Shown one piece after another: positions 1 through 4,693 of a stretch of 5,001 bases of DNA. Numbering within the stretch: position 1 is the stretch's first letter; each line of letters begins with the position of its first letter. A model generated the notes under the pieces. That model was not told where the DNA came from. It made no database searches and worked only from the letters and a program-made list of their open reading frames with translations. The position numbers were made by a program, and so were the translations under genes. Source of the stretch: Candidatus Latescibacterota bacterium (GTDB lineage: Bacteria; Latescibacterota; 4484-107; B68-G9); NCBI GenBank assembly GCA_012962735.1, contig DTXA01000259.1, positions 1 to 5,001 of the forward strand. Reading direction: 5' to 3'.

Positions 1-90
1 CTTCTCCAGGATTTCCCTGGCGGTGGAGCGGCCAATGCCATAGATGTAGGTGAGGGCGATCTCCAACCGCTTGTCGCGGGGGATATCGGT
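1..90 (-). CDS. rpsM: Fragment of a second, divergent ribosomal protein S13 gene (open at left edge, 5' end lost)
   Basis: Read on the minus strand from 90 down to 1, the codons give TDIPRDKRLEIALTYIYGIG followed by RSTAREILEK. This is the conserved N-terminal block of S13, a 30S head protein that contacts the P-site tRNA region. The usual first residues (about MARIAG) are absent: upstream codons on the minus strand read PSPGRD, unlike any S13, so the gene has no visible start. It is open at base 1 and would continue to the left. It is not a copy of the rpsM at the right end of the window: over 81 aligned bases I count about 52 identities, and residues differ at several sites (for example STARE against SLAHR). 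Its codons favour C endings (ATC, GCC, CTC, ACC), unlike the ATA, GGG and TTG of the right-hand copy. I infer that it comes from another genome or locus joined here. Identification as S13 is strong; its biological linkage to the rest is doubtful. Confidence 0.8.
72..90. other. Chimeric junction at a 16-base microhomology
   Basis: Bases 75-90 (CGCGGGGGATATCGGT) fit two unrelated genes at once: on the + strand they encode RGGYR of L18, and on the minus strand TDIPR of S13. Left of this stretch only the S13 reading makes sense, and right of it only the L18 reading. A head-to-head fusion exactly where two conserved genes share a short sequence is typical of an assembly or amplification chimera. 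A genuine inversion that destroyed both genes is less likely, because L18 is normally essential. This is inference from the sequence alone. Confidence 0.7.
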
Positions 91-149
91 ATCACGGCCG
101 GGTGAAGGCCTTAGCAGAGGGAGCCCGGGAGGGAGGACTGGTATTATAG
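75..149 (+). CDS. rplR: C-terminal end of ribosomal protein L18 (partial, 5' end missing)
   Basis: The + frame ending in TAG at 147-149 reads RGGYRYHGRVKALAEGAREG then GLVL. This matches the end of L18, whose family signature is a (D)RGGY.YHGRVKALA.AARE.GL tail. L18 binds 5S rRNA and helps dock it on the 50S subunit. Its place directly before rpsE is the standard operon order, which supports the call. Only 24 residues are present, against roughly 120 in the family. Upstream of 75 the frame loses similarity (TGT stands where Asp would be expected) and hits a TGA at 51-53, so the gene is cut by the junction described separately, not by the window edge. The stop codon lies within the left arm of the hairpin that follows. 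Confidence 0.8.
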   Translation, partial: RGGYRYHGRVKALAEGAREGGLVL

Positions 150-201
150 CCCCAAAGAGTAGCTGGGCGAAGCGAAGAACTTTTTTGAGGTCCCTTATAA
201 T
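143..201 (+). repeat. Imperfect stem-loop with conserved bulge, copy A (rplR-rpsE gap)
   Basis: Left arm ATTATAG (143-149) plus CCCCAAAGAGT (150-160); right arm ACTTTTTTGAGG (179-190), then TCCC (191-194), then TTATAAT (195-201). The arms pair with some G-U wobble and one mismatch, around an 18-nt loop. The left arm contains the rplR stop codon. The same design, including an unpaired xCCC at the same place, recurs at 3495-3547, with arms conserved and loop different. No U-tract follows the stem, so it is not a classical intrinsic terminator. The function is unknown; it could be an RNA processing site, a regulatory structure or a small palindromic repeat. Confidence 0.6.
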
Positions 202-206
202 TAGGG

Positions 207-213
207 AAAGGAG
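207..213 (+). promoter_or_regulatory. Shine-Dalgarno that fixes the TTG start of rpsE
   Basis: AAAGGAG lies 6 nt before the TTG at 220-222. No in-frame ATG or GTG lies near the conserved S5 N-terminus, so this site decides the start. Confidence 0.75.
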
Positions 214-219
214 TGGAGG

Positions 220-741
220 TTGGCGAGATTAGATCCGAATGCATTTGAGCTGGAAGAAGAGGTGATCCACATCAACCCCGTGTCCAAGGTCACCAAGGGG
301 GGGAAGAATAGATCCTTCAGCGTACTGGCGGCCGTGGGGGACCGGCAGGGACATGTAGGGGTTGGAAAGGGTAAGGCGCAGGACGTAGCGGAGGCGATCC
401 GGAAGGCCACTGAGGCGGCCAAGAAGGCCCTTATAGAGGTTTCCATCACCGAGGACGGCACAATCCCCCACCCTGGGGTCGGGGAATTCGGCGCGTCCCG
501 GGTGTTCCTGCGCCCTGCGGCCCCAGGAACGGGTGTGGTGGCGGGCGGAGGGACGAAGATCGTGCTGGATCTGGCTGGGGTCCGGAACGTGCTCGCCAAG
601 TCCCTTGGGTCCTGTAATCCTTACAACTTGGCGAGGGCGACCGTAGAGGGCCTGAAGAGCCTCCGATCGCCGCAGGAGGTGGCCAGAAGGAGGGGGGTGG
701 AGCTGAACCGTCTTTCGATACCCAGGAGAACTTCGGCTTGA
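220..741 (+). CDS. rpsE: 30S ribosomal protein S5
   Basis: S5 sits on the solvent side of the 30S subunit near the mRNA entry channel and helps control decoding accuracy. The product has 173 residues, near the usual 160-175. The N-terminal dsRBD-like domain spans about residues 12-78, with KGGKNRSFSVLAAVGD (26-41) and VGVGKGKA (46-53), the expected RNA-binding loop and turn. The C-terminal domain follows: GTIPHPGVGEFGASRVFLRP (80-99), then the PGTGVVAGG turn and the SLGSCNPYNLARAT helix start. KGGKNRSF is slightly unlike the common KGGRRFSF. The start is TTG, chosen because of the AAAGGAG 6 nt upstream and the fit of MARLDPN to the family's variable N-terminus. It follows rplR by 70 nt and precedes rpmD by 10 nt, so it is surely co-transcribed with rpmD. 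Confidence 0.97.
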   Translation: MARLDPNAFELEEEVIHINPVSKVTKGGKNRSFSVLAAVGDRQGHVGVGKGKAQDVAEAIRKATEAAKKALIEVSITEDGTIPHPGVGEFGASRVFLRPAAPGTGVVAGGGTKIVLDLAGVRNVLAKSLGSCNPYNLARATVEGLKSLRSPQEVARRRGVELNRLSIPRRTSA

Positions 742-751
742 GGGAGAGGCT

Positions 752-940
752 ATGGGCGAGTTTTTGGAGGTGCGGTTGGCCCGGAGCGTCATAGGTGCTT
801 CCCAACGACAGAAACGCACGGTGCGGGCGCTGGGACTGCGAAAGATCGGACAGAAGGTGGTGCATAAGGACCTTCCCCAGATACGGGGGATGGTCCGCAA
901 GGTGGCCCACCTGGTGGAGGTAAGGGAGGTGGAAGGATGA
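752..940 (+). CDS. rpmD: 50S ribosomal protein L30
   Basis: L30 is a small 50S protein of about 60 residues; this one has 62. It begins with the family's first strand (FLEVRLARSVIGA, residues 4-16), then a basic helix (QRQKRTVRALGLRKIGQKVV), then the PQIRGMVRKVAHLVEVREVE end, where the GM..KV.HLV pattern is the best family marker. The ATG is preceded by GGGAGAGG at suitable spacing. It lies between rpsE and rplO, as in most bacteria that keep L30, and its last codons overlap the rplO start (ATGA, 937-940), so translation of the two is probably coupled. Confidence 0.95.
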   Translation: MGEFLEVRLARSVIGASQRQKRTVRALGLRKIGQKVVHKDLPQIRGMVRKVAHLVEVREVEG

Positions 941-1380
941 AATTGAACTCTTTGAGACCTGCAAATGGAGCTGTTCGGGGTCCCAAGCGTATAGGCAGGG
1001 GGCCTGGGTCGGGGCACGGGGGCCGTTCCGGAAGGGGTAATAAGGGGCAGAATGCCAGGTCGGGCGGTGGTGTGCGTCCGGGATTTGAGGGTGGACAGAC
1101 CCCGCTGTACCAGCGACTCCCCAAGAAGGGGTTCGGCAACGGCCCCTTTAGGGTGCGCTATCAGGTGGTGAACCTCCGAGACATAGCGAGAAGGGGCTTG
1201 GAGGGGACGGTGGACCCTGAGAGGATGAAGGCGGAGGGGCTGATCCGCTCGGCACGGCGTCCGGTGAAGGTCTTGGGGGACGGAGAAGTGGATGTTCCCC
1301 TGGTCGTGCGAGCGCATAAGTTCAGCCGTTCCGCCGTAGAGAAGATAGAGCAAGCGGGTGGTCGGGTGGAGGTGATATAG
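937..1380 (+). CDS. rplO: 50S ribosomal protein L15
   Basis: L15 is a 50S assembly protein whose long, basic N-terminal extension threads into 23S rRNA. The product has 147 residues, the normal length. The Gly/Arg-rich extension is clear at residues 19-46: IGRGPGSGHGGRSGRGNKGQ, followed by NARSGGG, matching the family GRGxGSGxGkTsGRGhKGQ pattern, though here with HGGRS where KTS or KTA is usual. RPGFEGGQTPLYQRLPKKGF (47-66) is the next hallmark. The C-terminal globular domain (about 75-147) ends in VRAHKFSRSAVEKIEQAGG, which is typical. The ATG overlaps the rpmD stop. The next gene, secY, follows after 84 nt. Confidence 0.97.
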   Translation: MKLNSLRPANGAVRGPKRIGRGPGSGHGGRSGRGNKGQNARSGGGVRPGFEGGQTPLYQRLPKKGFGNGPFRVRYQVVNLRDIARRGLEGTVDPERMKAEGLIRSARRPVKVLGDGEVDVPLVVRAHKFSRSAVEKIEQAGGRVEVI

Positions 1381-1401
1381 ATAAATATATACCCCAAGCC
1401 C

Positions 1402-1448
1402 TTCAGTTGTAGCGAATTAGACCAAAGGAGCTGTCCTTTCAAACTGAA
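1402..1448 (+). promoter_or_regulatory. Nested hairpin in the rplO-secY leader
   Basis: An outer stem TTCAGTT (1402-1408) pairs with AACTGAA (1442-1448), 7 perfect base pairs. Inside it AAAGGA (1424-1429) pairs with TCCTTT (1434-1439) around a GCTG loop. Fifteen unpaired bases lie on the 5' side between the two stems and only two on the 3' side. No U-tract follows, so it is not a simple terminator. The secY Shine-Dalgarno (GGAG, 1455-1458) lies just outside. A control site for secY or an RNA processing site are both possible; this is inference. Confidence 0.5.
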
Positions 1449-1464
1449 CGACCCGGAGATATAG

Positions 1465-2793
1465 ATGCTGAGGAGTTTTTTGAACGCTTGGAGGATACCG
1501 GAGCTTAAGCATCGGATCCTGTTCACGGCCGGCCTGTTGGCGGTATACAGACTTGGAGCGCATATCCCGGTGCCAGGGGTAGACAGCAAGGCGTTGGCAG
1601 AGTATTTCCAGACCGCCCAGGGCACGCTTTTCGGTCTATACGACCTCTTCGTGGGAGGGGCGTTCAGGAGGGCCACGATCTTCGCCTTGGGGATTATGCC
1701 CTACATTAGTTCTTCCATCATCCTTCAGCTCTTCGGCTCGGTGATCCCGTACTTCCAGAAGCTCCAGAAGGAGGGGCCGGAGGGATACCGCAAGATAAAC
1801 CAGTATACCCGGTACGGCACGGTACTTCTGGCGTCCCTCCAGTCGTACGGCGTCGCTGTGTTTTTGGAGAGCATACATTCGCCCTCGGGGGTGCCCATAG
1901 TGCCCAATCCGGGATGGGGGTTCAGGTTTTTGACGATGGTCACGATCACGGCCGGCACGGTCTTCGTAATGTGGCTGGGAGAGCAGATCACGGAGAGGGG
2001 CATCGGCCAGGGGATATCTTTGATCATATTCGTGGGAATAATCGCCAGGCTGCCGGATGCGATCTTGACCGAGATATCGCAACTGCGGGTCGGGGCCAGA
2101 GGCATCTTCACAGAGCTTGTGCTGATCGGAACAGTACTGGGAGTTACCGGGGTGGTGGTATACGTGACCCAGGGGCAGCGTCGGATTCCTGTGCAGTACG
2201 CCAAGCGGGTGGTGGGAAGGAGGATGTACGGGGGACAGAGCACGCACATACCCCTCCGGGTGAACACTGCGGGGATGATCCCCATCATCTTCGCGCAGGC
2301 CATCATGTTCCTGCCCTCCACCATGGCCCAGTTCTTCCAGGGCAACGAGGTGATGGAGCGGTTTGCGGGGCTTTTCTCTTACGAGTCCTGGCTGTATTGG
2401 ATCTTGTACGGGTCCCTCATAGTGTTCTTCACCTATTTCTACACCGCTGTGGTCGTGAACCCGGTCGACCTTGCGGACAATATGAAGAAGTACGGAGGGT
2501 TCATACCTGGGGTCAGGCCGGGGAAGAGGACTTCGGATTACATAGACAGGGTGCTCACGAGGATCACGCTGCCGGGGGCCGTGTACCTGGCGCTGGTGGC
2601 GATACTCCCCTACTTCGTGATAAGGGCCCTGGGCATCTATGCGGGTTGGCAGAGCTTCGTGGGGGGGGCGGGGACTATAATCATCGTAGGCGTGGCTTTG
2701 GATACCCTCCAGCAGATAGAGGCCCACCTCCTGATGCGTCACTACGAGGGCTTCCTGAAGCGGGGAAGGATAAGGGGGAGGAGGAGGTTTTAA
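1465..2793 (+). CDS. secY: Preprotein translocase channel subunit SecY
   Basis: SecY forms the membrane pore through which SecA- or ribosome-driven proteins cross or enter the inner membrane, with SecE and SecG. The product has 442 residues, a normal length, and shows about ten hydrophobic segments (roughly 17-35, 68-90, 115-135, 152-172, 183-200, 215-235, 268-288, 308-332, 367-388, 396-414). Family marks include IPELKHRILFT (11-21), YRLGAHIPVPG (28-38), the GGAFRRATIFALGIMPYISS block (64-83), RYGTV (116-120), GEQITERGIGQGISLIIF (172-189), LRVNTAGMIPIIFA (264-277), NPVDLADNMKKYGGFIPG (332-349) and a basic tail. The cytoplasmic loop with QKLQKEGPEGYRKINQYTRY (98-117) and the long periplasmic VPNPGWGFR stretch recall SecY of Bacteroidota-like and some thermophilic lineages, but that is an impression. 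The ATG has GGAG 6 nt upstream. Confidence 0.98.
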   Translation: MLRSFLNAWRIPELKHRILFTAGLLAVYRLGAHIPVPGVDSKALAEYFQTAQGTLFGLYDLFVGGAFRRATIFALGIMPYISSSIILQLFGSVIPYFQKLQKEGPEGYRKINQYTRYGTVLLASLQSYGVAVFLESIHSPSGVPIVPNPGWGFRFLTMVTITAGTVFVMWLGEQITERGIGQGISLIIFVGIIARLPDAILTEISQLRVGARGIFTELVLIGTVLGVTGVVVYVTQGQRRIPVQYAKRVVGRRMYGGQSTHIPLRVNTAGMIPIIFAQAIMFLPSTMAQFFQGNEVMERFAGLFSYESWLYWILYGSLIVFFTYFYTAVVVNPVDLADNMKKYGGFIPGVRPGKRTSDYIDRVLTRITLPGAVYLALVAILPYFVIRALGIYAGWQSFVGGAGTIIIVGVALDTLQQIEAHLLMRHYEGFLKRGRIRGRRRF

Positions 2794-2853
2794 GTCTTGA
2801 GTTTAGGGCTCGAGGTAAGTCCGAGCGGCGACATTAGCTTTAGAGGGGTAAAT

Positions 2854-3501
2854 ATGCGTTTAGTCCTATTTGGCCCGCCAGGGGCGGGCAAAGGGACGCA
2901 GGCGAAGAAGTTACAGACGAAACTCGGTATACCACAGATATCCACCGGGGACATCCTGAGGGAGGCCCGGAGGCAGGGGACGGAACTGGGTCGCAGGGCT
3001 GCTGAGTATATGGACCAGGGGGAGCTTGTACCGGACGAAGTTATCCTTGAGCTCGTCCGGGAGAGACTCTCACAGCCGGACTGCCGGGACGGGTTCGTGT
3101 TGGACGGGTTCCCCAGGACGATCCCCCAGGCGGAGGGGCTGGAAGGTATCTTAGAGGAGATGGGGAGGCCCTTGGACCGGGTGGTCTCCCTGACGGTTCC
3201 TGACGAAGTTATCGTAGAGAGACTTTCTGCACGAAGGGTCTGTGGACGGTGCGGTCAGGAGTACAACCTGAAGACCTGTCCTCCGAGGTGGGACGAGGTG
3301 TGCGACCGATGCGGCGGGGAGTTGGTACAGCGGCCGGACGATAGGCCGGAGACTATCCGGGAGAGGCTGAGGGTGTACAAAGAGAAGACGGAGCCCCTCG
3401 GAAGCTTTTACCGTGAGAGGGGACTCTGGGCCAAGGTGGACGGCGTTGGAGGGGTGGAGGAGGTGTTCGGGAGGGTTCGGAGAGCTCTGGGGATATTATA
3501 G
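2854..3501 (+). CDS. adk: Adenylate kinase (zinc-lid, long form)
   Basis: This cytoplasmic enzyme interconverts ATP + AMP and 2 ADP. The product has 215 residues, typical of the long-lid form. In order: P-loop GPPGAGKGTQ (7-16), the AMP-binding segment ISTGDILRE (29-37), DGFPRT with the catalytic Arg (84-89, R88), the LID domain (about 125-162), and DDRPETIRERLRVY (162-175). The LID has four cysteines in a C-x2-C and C-x2-C arrangement (C130, C133, C150, C153), which in this family bind structural zinc and often stabilise the enzyme. I chose ATG 2854 because the protein then starts with MRLVLFGPPG, the universal start; an in-frame TTG at 2797 would add 19 unlike residues. A weak GAGGGG precedes the start. 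The gene lies 60 nt after secY. Its TAG stop is inside the hairpin shared with map. Confidence 0.97.
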   Translation: MRLVLFGPPGAGKGTQAKKLQTKLGIPQISTGDILREARRQGTELGRRAAEYMDQGELVPDEVILELVRERLSQPDCRDGFVLDGFPRTIPQAEGLEGILEEMGRPLDRVVSLTVPDEVIVERLSARRVCGRCGQEYNLKTCPPRWDEVCDRCGGELVQRPDDRPETIRERLRVYKEKTEPLGSFYRERGLWAKVDGVGGVEEVFGRVRRALGIL

Positions 3502-3547
3502 CCCCAAAAAGTTCTTCACCGGGATACTTTTTGGGGGCCCCTATAAT
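3495..3547 (+). repeat. Stem-loop with conserved bulge, copy B (adk-map junction)
   Basis: ATTATAG (3495-3501) and CCCCAAAAAGT (3502-3512) are perfectly complementary to CTATAAT (3541-3547) and ACTTTTTGGGG (3526-3536): 18 base pairs with an unpaired GCCC (3537-3540) on the 3' side and a 13-nt loop. It is a second copy of the structure at 143-201, same arms and bulge position, different loop. It contains the adk stop codon (3499-3501), the only plausible map Shine-Dalgarno (GGGGG, 3533-3537) and the first two bases of the map ATG. In RNA it should hide the map start. No U-tract follows. Each end reads TATAAT on one strand, but no -35 box lies at proper spacing. Confidence 0.7.
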
Positions 3548-4304
3548 GATATTCATCCGGGAGGAGTGGGAGATAGAGCGGATCCGGACGAGCGCACTGC
3601 TGGCGTGGGAGGTTTTGAGTTCTTTGAAACTCTTAATGGTGCCCGGAACGACCACGAAGGATATAGACCAGGAGGCCGCCAGGCTCATAAGGGAGCGGGG
3701 GGGTAAACCGACCTTTTTGGGATACCGAGGATTTCCAGCGAACATCTGCATTTCCATAGACGATGAGGTCGTGCACGGGGTGCCGGGAGGGAGGAGGCTG
3801 GAGGAGGGGCAGTTGGTGAGCGTGGATCTGGGGGTGACCTACGACGGGTACGTGGGGGACGTGGCCAAGACCTTTCTGGTGGGGGAGGTGCCTCCCGAGA
3901 AGGTAAGACTTGCCAAAGAGACCGAGAGGGCCCTCTGGGAGGGGATAGCGCAGGCAGTGGAGGGAAACAGGGTGGGGGATATCTCCTCGGCCATACAGCG
4001 GTACGTTGAGGTCCGTGGGTATTCGGTGGTGCGAGAGCTGACGGGCCACGGGGTGGGAAGGGAGCTACACGAGGACCCCCAGGTGCCCAACTTCGGCAAG
4101 CCCCGCACAGGGCCGAGGTTGTGGGAGGGGATGGTGTTGGCCATAGAGCCGATGGTGGCTATGGGAAGTCCCGATGTGGTGACGGACTCGGACGGATGGA
4201 CGGTACGTACCCGGGACAGCCTCCCCTCGGCGCACTTCGAGCATATGGTGGTCGTGCGCCGGGGCCGCCCCGAGGTGCTTAGCTTGCCGGAAAGCTATGG
4301 CTAA
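3546..4304 (+). CDS. map: Methionine aminopeptidase, type I
   Basis: Map removes the initiator Met from new proteins at the ribosome exit, using two divalent metals. The product has 252 residues, the usual type Ia size, without the type II insertion or an N-terminal zinc-finger extension. The metal ligands of the pita-bread fold are all visible: D94 (SVDLG), D105 (GDVAKT), H168 (TGHGVG), E201 (IEPM) and E232 (FEHM). Substrate-site histidines H77 (VVHGVP) and H175 (ELHEDP) are also present. I chose ATG 3546 because MIFIREEWEIERIR aligns with the family's M-I-x-I-K-x-x-x-E-I-E-x-M-R start; an in-frame TTG at 3531 would add five residues from the hairpin arm. The start lies in the palindrome that begins at the adk stop, so initiation may depend on ribosomes finishing adk. 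The 3' end overlaps infA by 8 nt. Confidence 0.97.
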   Translation: MIFIREEWEIERIRTSALLAWEVLSSLKLLMVPGTTTKDIDQEAARLIRERGGKPTFLGYRGFPANICISIDDEVVHGVPGGRRLEEGQLVSVDLGVTYDGYVGDVAKTFLVGEVPPEKVRLAKETERALWEGIAQAVEGNRVGDISSAIQRYVEVRGYSVVRELTGHGVGRELHEDPQVPNFGKPRTGPRLWEGMVLAIEPMVAMGSPDVVTDSDGWTVRTRDSLPSAHFEHMVVVRRGRPEVLSLPESYG

Positions 4305-4515
4305 GGAAGCGCCCATACAGGTGGAAGGTACGGTGGTGGAAGCTCTGCCCAACGCCAACTTCCGGGTGGAGCTTGACAGCGGACACAGGATTTTGGCGCA
4401 TGTCTCCGGGAAGATGCGGATGCACTTCATCCGTATCCTCCCAGGGGACAGAGTGTTGGTGGAGCTTTCGCCGTACGACCTGACGAGGGGTCGGATCGTC
4501 TTCCGGTACAAGTGA
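4297..4515 (+). CDS. infA: Translation initiation factor IF-1
   Basis: IF1 binds the 30S A site and works with IF2 and IF3 to place initiator tRNA. The product has 72 residues, exactly the common bacterial length, and is a single S1-like OB fold: QVEGTVVEALPNANFRVEL (8-26), GHRILAHVSGKMRMHFIRIL (29-48), PGDRVLVELSPYDLTRGRIV (49-68), then FRYK. The L-PNA-F-V-L and HVSGKMR--FIRILPGD motifs identify it. It begins inside the last codons of map (8-nt overlap) with only a weak GGAAAG upstream, so translational coupling with map is likely. The map-infA-rpmJ-rpsM order is widespread in bacteria. Confidence 0.98.
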   Translation: MAKEAPIQVEGTVVEALPNANFRVELDSGHRILAHVSGKMRMHFIRILPGDRVLVELSPYDLTRGRIVFRYK

Positions 4516-4528
4516 AGGGAGGATAGAG

Positions 4529-4645
4529 ATGAAGGTGCGCCCTTCTGTGAAGAGGATATGTGTGCACTGTAAGATCGTGCGTCGTAAAGGGGTGGTACGG
4601 GTGATCTGTAAGAACCAGAAGCACAAGCAACGGCAGGGCCCGTAA
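4529..4645 (+). CDS. rpmJ: 50S ribosomal protein L36 (zinc-binding type)
   Basis: This small gene of 38 codons reads MKVRPSVKRICVHCKIVRRK then GVVRVICKNQKHKQRQGP. L36 is the smallest bacterial 50S protein. The zinc ribbon is complete: C11, C14, C27 and H32 (C-x2-C-x12-C-x4-H), so it is the zinc-containing form, not the cysteine-free paralogue. GGGAGG ends 6 nt before the ATG. It sits 13 nt after infA and 48 nt before rpsM, its standard position. Confidence 0.97.
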   Translation: MKVRPSVKRICVHCKIVRRKGVVRVICKNQKHKQRQGP

Positions 4646-4650
4646 TTACA

Positions 4651-4664
4651 CCCCAAAAGGTTCT
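4651..4664 (+). other. CCCCAAAA motif after the rpmJ stop
   Basis: CCCCAAAAGGTTCT matches CCCCAAAAAGTTCT at 3502-3515 in 13 of 14 bases. Both lie within 5 nt of a stop codon. Weaker relatives follow the rplR stop (150-160) and the rplO stop (1392-1400). Here the right-hand pairing arm of the hairpins is missing. It may be a decayed copy, a short conserved signal or chance. Confidence 0.3.
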
Positions 4665-4678
4665 CAGCGCCTACGTAT

Positions 4679-4689
4679 AAAGGAGGTGA
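4679..4689 (+). promoter_or_regulatory. Full-length Shine-Dalgarno of rpsM
   Basis: AAAGGAGGTGA is fully complementary to the conserved 3' end of bacterial 16S rRNA. The GGAGG core ends 7 nt before the TTG at 4694, which decides that unusual start and may offset its weakness. Confidence 0.85.
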
Positions 4690-4693
4690 AACC

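Noticed and set aside
196..201. TATAAT as a -10 promoter box for rpsE (and 3542-3547 for map)
   Set aside because: No -35-like hexamer lies 16-18 nt upstream (173-178 reads CGAAGA; 3519-3524 reads CCGGGA). At map the box overlaps the ATG, so a transcript from it would lack the start. The sequence is better explained as a hairpin arm.
50..232. Plus-strand 60-codon frame across the left junction
   Set aside because: It reads through the chimeric join and the hairpin in a frame that matches neither L18 nor any family.
229..1353. Long minus-strand open frame of 374 codons
   Set aside because: It is antisense to rpsE, rpmD and rplO, which are certain. Its translation is Pro/His/Arg-rich with no family pattern, as expected from the complement of G-rich codons.
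1636..2742. Minus-strand open frame of 368 codons opposite secY
   Set aside because: Antisense shadow of a well-conserved membrane protein gene; its composition is unlike a real protein and it has no plausible ribosome site.
2808..2826. Small GCTCG/CGAGC hairpin in the secY-adk gap
   Set aside because: Only 5 bp with a 9-nt loop; such pairs are common by chance at this base composition.
1914..2837. Plus-strand 307-codon frame overlapping secY
   Set aside because: Shifted-frame shadow of secY; composed of Gly/Arg/His-rich sequence without recognisable motifs.
2797..2853. N-terminal extension of adenylate kinase from TTG 2797
   Set aside because: The family starts at the Met just before the first strand and P-loop; the 19 extra residues match nothing and no Shine-Dalgarno precedes 2797.
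3495..3547. Intrinsic transcription terminator between adk and map
   Set aside because: The stem is strong but no run of T follows it; the T-run is inside the stem. Stopping there would cut off infA, rpmJ and rpsM.
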